A stretch of DNA of 6,457 nucleotides, taken from positions 1 to 6,457 of the forward strand of contig CALFXN010000094.1 in the NCBI GenBank assembly GCA_937957815.1, read 5' to 3'. The position numbers and the translations under genes were made by a program. The DNA is from an uncultured Synergistales bacterium. Its GTDB lineage: Bacteria > Synergistota > Synergistia > Synergistales > Aminobacteriaceae. Below the pieces are notes generated by a model that did not search any database, was not told where the DNA came from, and worked only from the letters and a program-made list of their open reading frames with translations. This document shows, in pieces, positions 5,204-6,457 of the stretch (position 1 is its first letter; every line of letters starts with the position of its first letter).

Positions 5204-6457
5204 ATGCGACACGGCGTTTTCGGATCGATGCTTTCCGTCATTGCGATGGCGGCGTTTCTCTGCGCGGCGTCCGCTGCGGACGCCGCCGTGTGGACGGTGA
5301 CGAGCGGCGGCGATACGTATGACCGGGGGACATTGCGGCACGCGATCGGCAATTGCGCCAACGGGGACGAAATCCGTTTCGCGAGTGGCGTGAAAACCGT
5401 CACGCTGACGAGCCTGCTGAACGTCTGGCCCGGGAAGAGCGTGACCATTACGGGACCGGTGACGATTACGCAGACGAGCACCCTCGAAGGCGTTATCTGC
5501 GTCAATTCGGGGGCCTCGTGCACCATGCGGAATCTGACGATCACGGGCGGACGGACGCAGCAGTACGGCGGCGGGGTGTACAATCTCGCGACGCTGAGGA
5601 TGGAAAACTGCACGATCCAGGGCAACACGGCGTGGGTCCGGGGCGGCGGCGTCATGAACATGACCATCGACTACACCGCGAGAGCGACGCTGCTCGACTG
5701 CACGATCACGGGAAATACCGTCACGGGAACGATCTACAACGGCGGCGACAAGGGCGCCGGGGGCGGCGTCCACAACGAGAGCGGCGAGGTGACCCTGACG
5801 CGGTGCACCGTGACCGGCAACAGCGCTTCTTCGGGAATCGGGGGAGGCATCCGGACGGCGAGCCTCGGGACGACGAATCTCTCGGGGAGCGTCATTCGGC
5901 AGAACACGCCGGACAACGTCTCGGGGGCGTATGTCTCAGACGGAACGAACACGATCGGGAGCTCGCCGCGCAAGAGCCAGGTCGCGTTCGCGGGATACGA
6001 GGGCGAAAAGGAACCCGAGCCCCGGTCGATCGCCGGCGACGACGACGTCGAGCACGTGAGGGTCGCCCTCGCGAATCCGCAGAGCGCGCTCTACGGCGCG
6101 ATCGAACGGACGCTTGCGGCCGACCTCGGGAAGACCGTCGCCGAGAAGACCGAGGCGCTCGCTCCGCTCACTTCGTTCGCCAGAATGGGAGCGACGCTCT
6201 ACTACGCGAACACGTTCGAGAACGTCGCAGTGACAAGCGCCGATCTCGTCGTGGAATACACGGCGTCGTGGCCGGAGAGCGTACGGTACTATTCGCTCTT
6301 CTGCAGGGCTGACGGCTCGGGCTACGAGATCCCGGAACGCGGAATCCAGTTCGAGATCAAGGCGGGACAGAGCCTTCCCGACGGCGTGACGCCGCCGTAC
6401 TTCTACGTCCCCGGCGAGGGCCTCATGACCTGGCGGAACGTCATCAGCGACGGCGGG
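5204..6457 (+). CDS. Secreted right-handed parallel beta-helix protein (adhesin-like), 3'-incomplete
   Basis: The frame is open for 418 codons to the window end with no stop, so the gene is 3'-truncated here. Residues 1-28 are a Sec signal peptide with hydrophobic core LSVIAMAAFLCAA and probable cleavage near ASA/ADA (24-27). Residues about 29-60 (VWTVTSGGD then GTLRHAI) resemble the capping start of polymorphic-outer-membrane-protein-like helices. Residues about 65-250 carry beta-helix coils. Four recognisable repeats begin with Gly-Gly-Gly-Val/Ile (122, 147, 187, 213), and each is followed by a strand and a turn such as NCTIQGNTA (135), DCTITGNTV (165) or RCTVTGNSA (200). A charged linker (267-282) leads into a non-repetitive region containing ATLYYANTFENV and VEYTASWPESVRYYSLF. 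Such proteins are usually surface or secreted adhesins or glycan-active proteins. No catalytic residues can be assigned. The missing C-terminus would show whether it carries an anchor, sorting signal or autotransporter barrel. Confidence 0.9.
   Translation, partial: MRHGVFGSMLSVIAMAAFLCAASAADAAVWTVTSGGDTYDRGTLRHAIGNCANGDEIRFASGVKTVTLTSLLNVWPGKSVTITGPVTITQTSTLEGVICVNSGASCTMRNLTITGGRTQQYGGGVYNLATLRMENCTIQGNTAWVRGGGVMNMTIDYTARATLLDCTITGNTVTGTIYNGGDKGAGGGVHNESGEVTLTRCTVTGNSASSGIGGGIRTASLGTTNLSGSVIRQNTPDNVSGAYVSDGTNTIGSSPRKSQVAFAGYEGEKEPEPRSIAGDDDVEHVRVALANPQSALYGAIERTLAADLGKTVAEKTEALAPLTSFARMGATLYYANTFENVAVTSADLVVEYTASWPESVRYYSLFCRADGSGYEIPERGIQFEIKAGQSLPDGVTPPYFYVPGEGLMTWRNVISDGG

Noticed and set aside
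5152..5773. Overlapping minus-strand frames opposite the beta-helix gene
   Set aside because: Antisense shadows. The hydrophobic-looking one mirrors the Thr/Val-rich coil repeats and has no credible ribosome site or family match.
5654..5850. Repeated GGC/ACG-rich DNA within the beta-helix gene
   Set aside because: The repetition follows the protein coil repeats and codon bias. The spacing is irregular and there is no DNA-level tandem repeat or CRISPR-like array.
5353..6312. 319-codon plus-strand frame, extremely Arg-rich
   Set aside because: It is an out-of-frame shadow of the beta-helix gene, which has a signal peptide, ribosome site and repeat structure in its own frame.

Overview
This is a GC-rich bacterial window that looks like a draft or metagenomic contig end. 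Bases 1-45 are untrimmed Illumina TruSeq/P5 adapter, so biological sequence starts at base 46 inside a gene. All convincing genes lie on the plus strand and are tightly packed. Short intergenic gaps, Shine-Dalgarno sites, secreted proteins with Sec signals, and a Cache-type receptor with a periplasmic partner suggest a diderm (Gram-negative-like) anaerobe. The large secreted beta-helix protein at the right end, together with the other genes, reminds me of Synergistota. That placement is inference only and is weakly supported.

Region 1 (46-3393) is a signalling operon. A 5'-truncated RsbW-like HATPase (anti-sigma kinase fold) overlaps by 4 bp an exported THI5/NMT1-like substrate-binding protein. 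That gene in turn overlaps by 11 bp a membrane receptor with Cache, HAMP and SpoIIE/PP2C phosphatase domains. No permease or ATPase gene accompanies the binding protein. The likely logic is a partner-switching cascade: a periplasmic ligand signal, possibly presented by the binding protein, controls the phosphatase. The phosphatase would act on a phosphorylated STAS antagonist, which competes for the RsbW-like kinase. The STAS protein and the sigma factor or other target are not in the window.

Region 2 (about 3410-4905) is a self-contained cassette. It opens with a promoter of MerR-family architecture (19-bp spacer with an internal dyad). Then come a 43-aa peptide with a textbook double-glycine leader and a very short tail, a strong intercistronic hairpin, a 95-aa acidic protein ending in a second leader-like motif, and a MerR/BmrR-type regulator with a GyrI-like effector domain. 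It closes with a strong intrinsic terminator. This is the most novel-looking part: a MerR-controlled, possibly peptide-based system.

Region 3 (4906-6457) has about 300 bp with at most a doubtful 30-codon ORF. It is followed by a secreted right-handed beta-helix protein that is still open at the window end.
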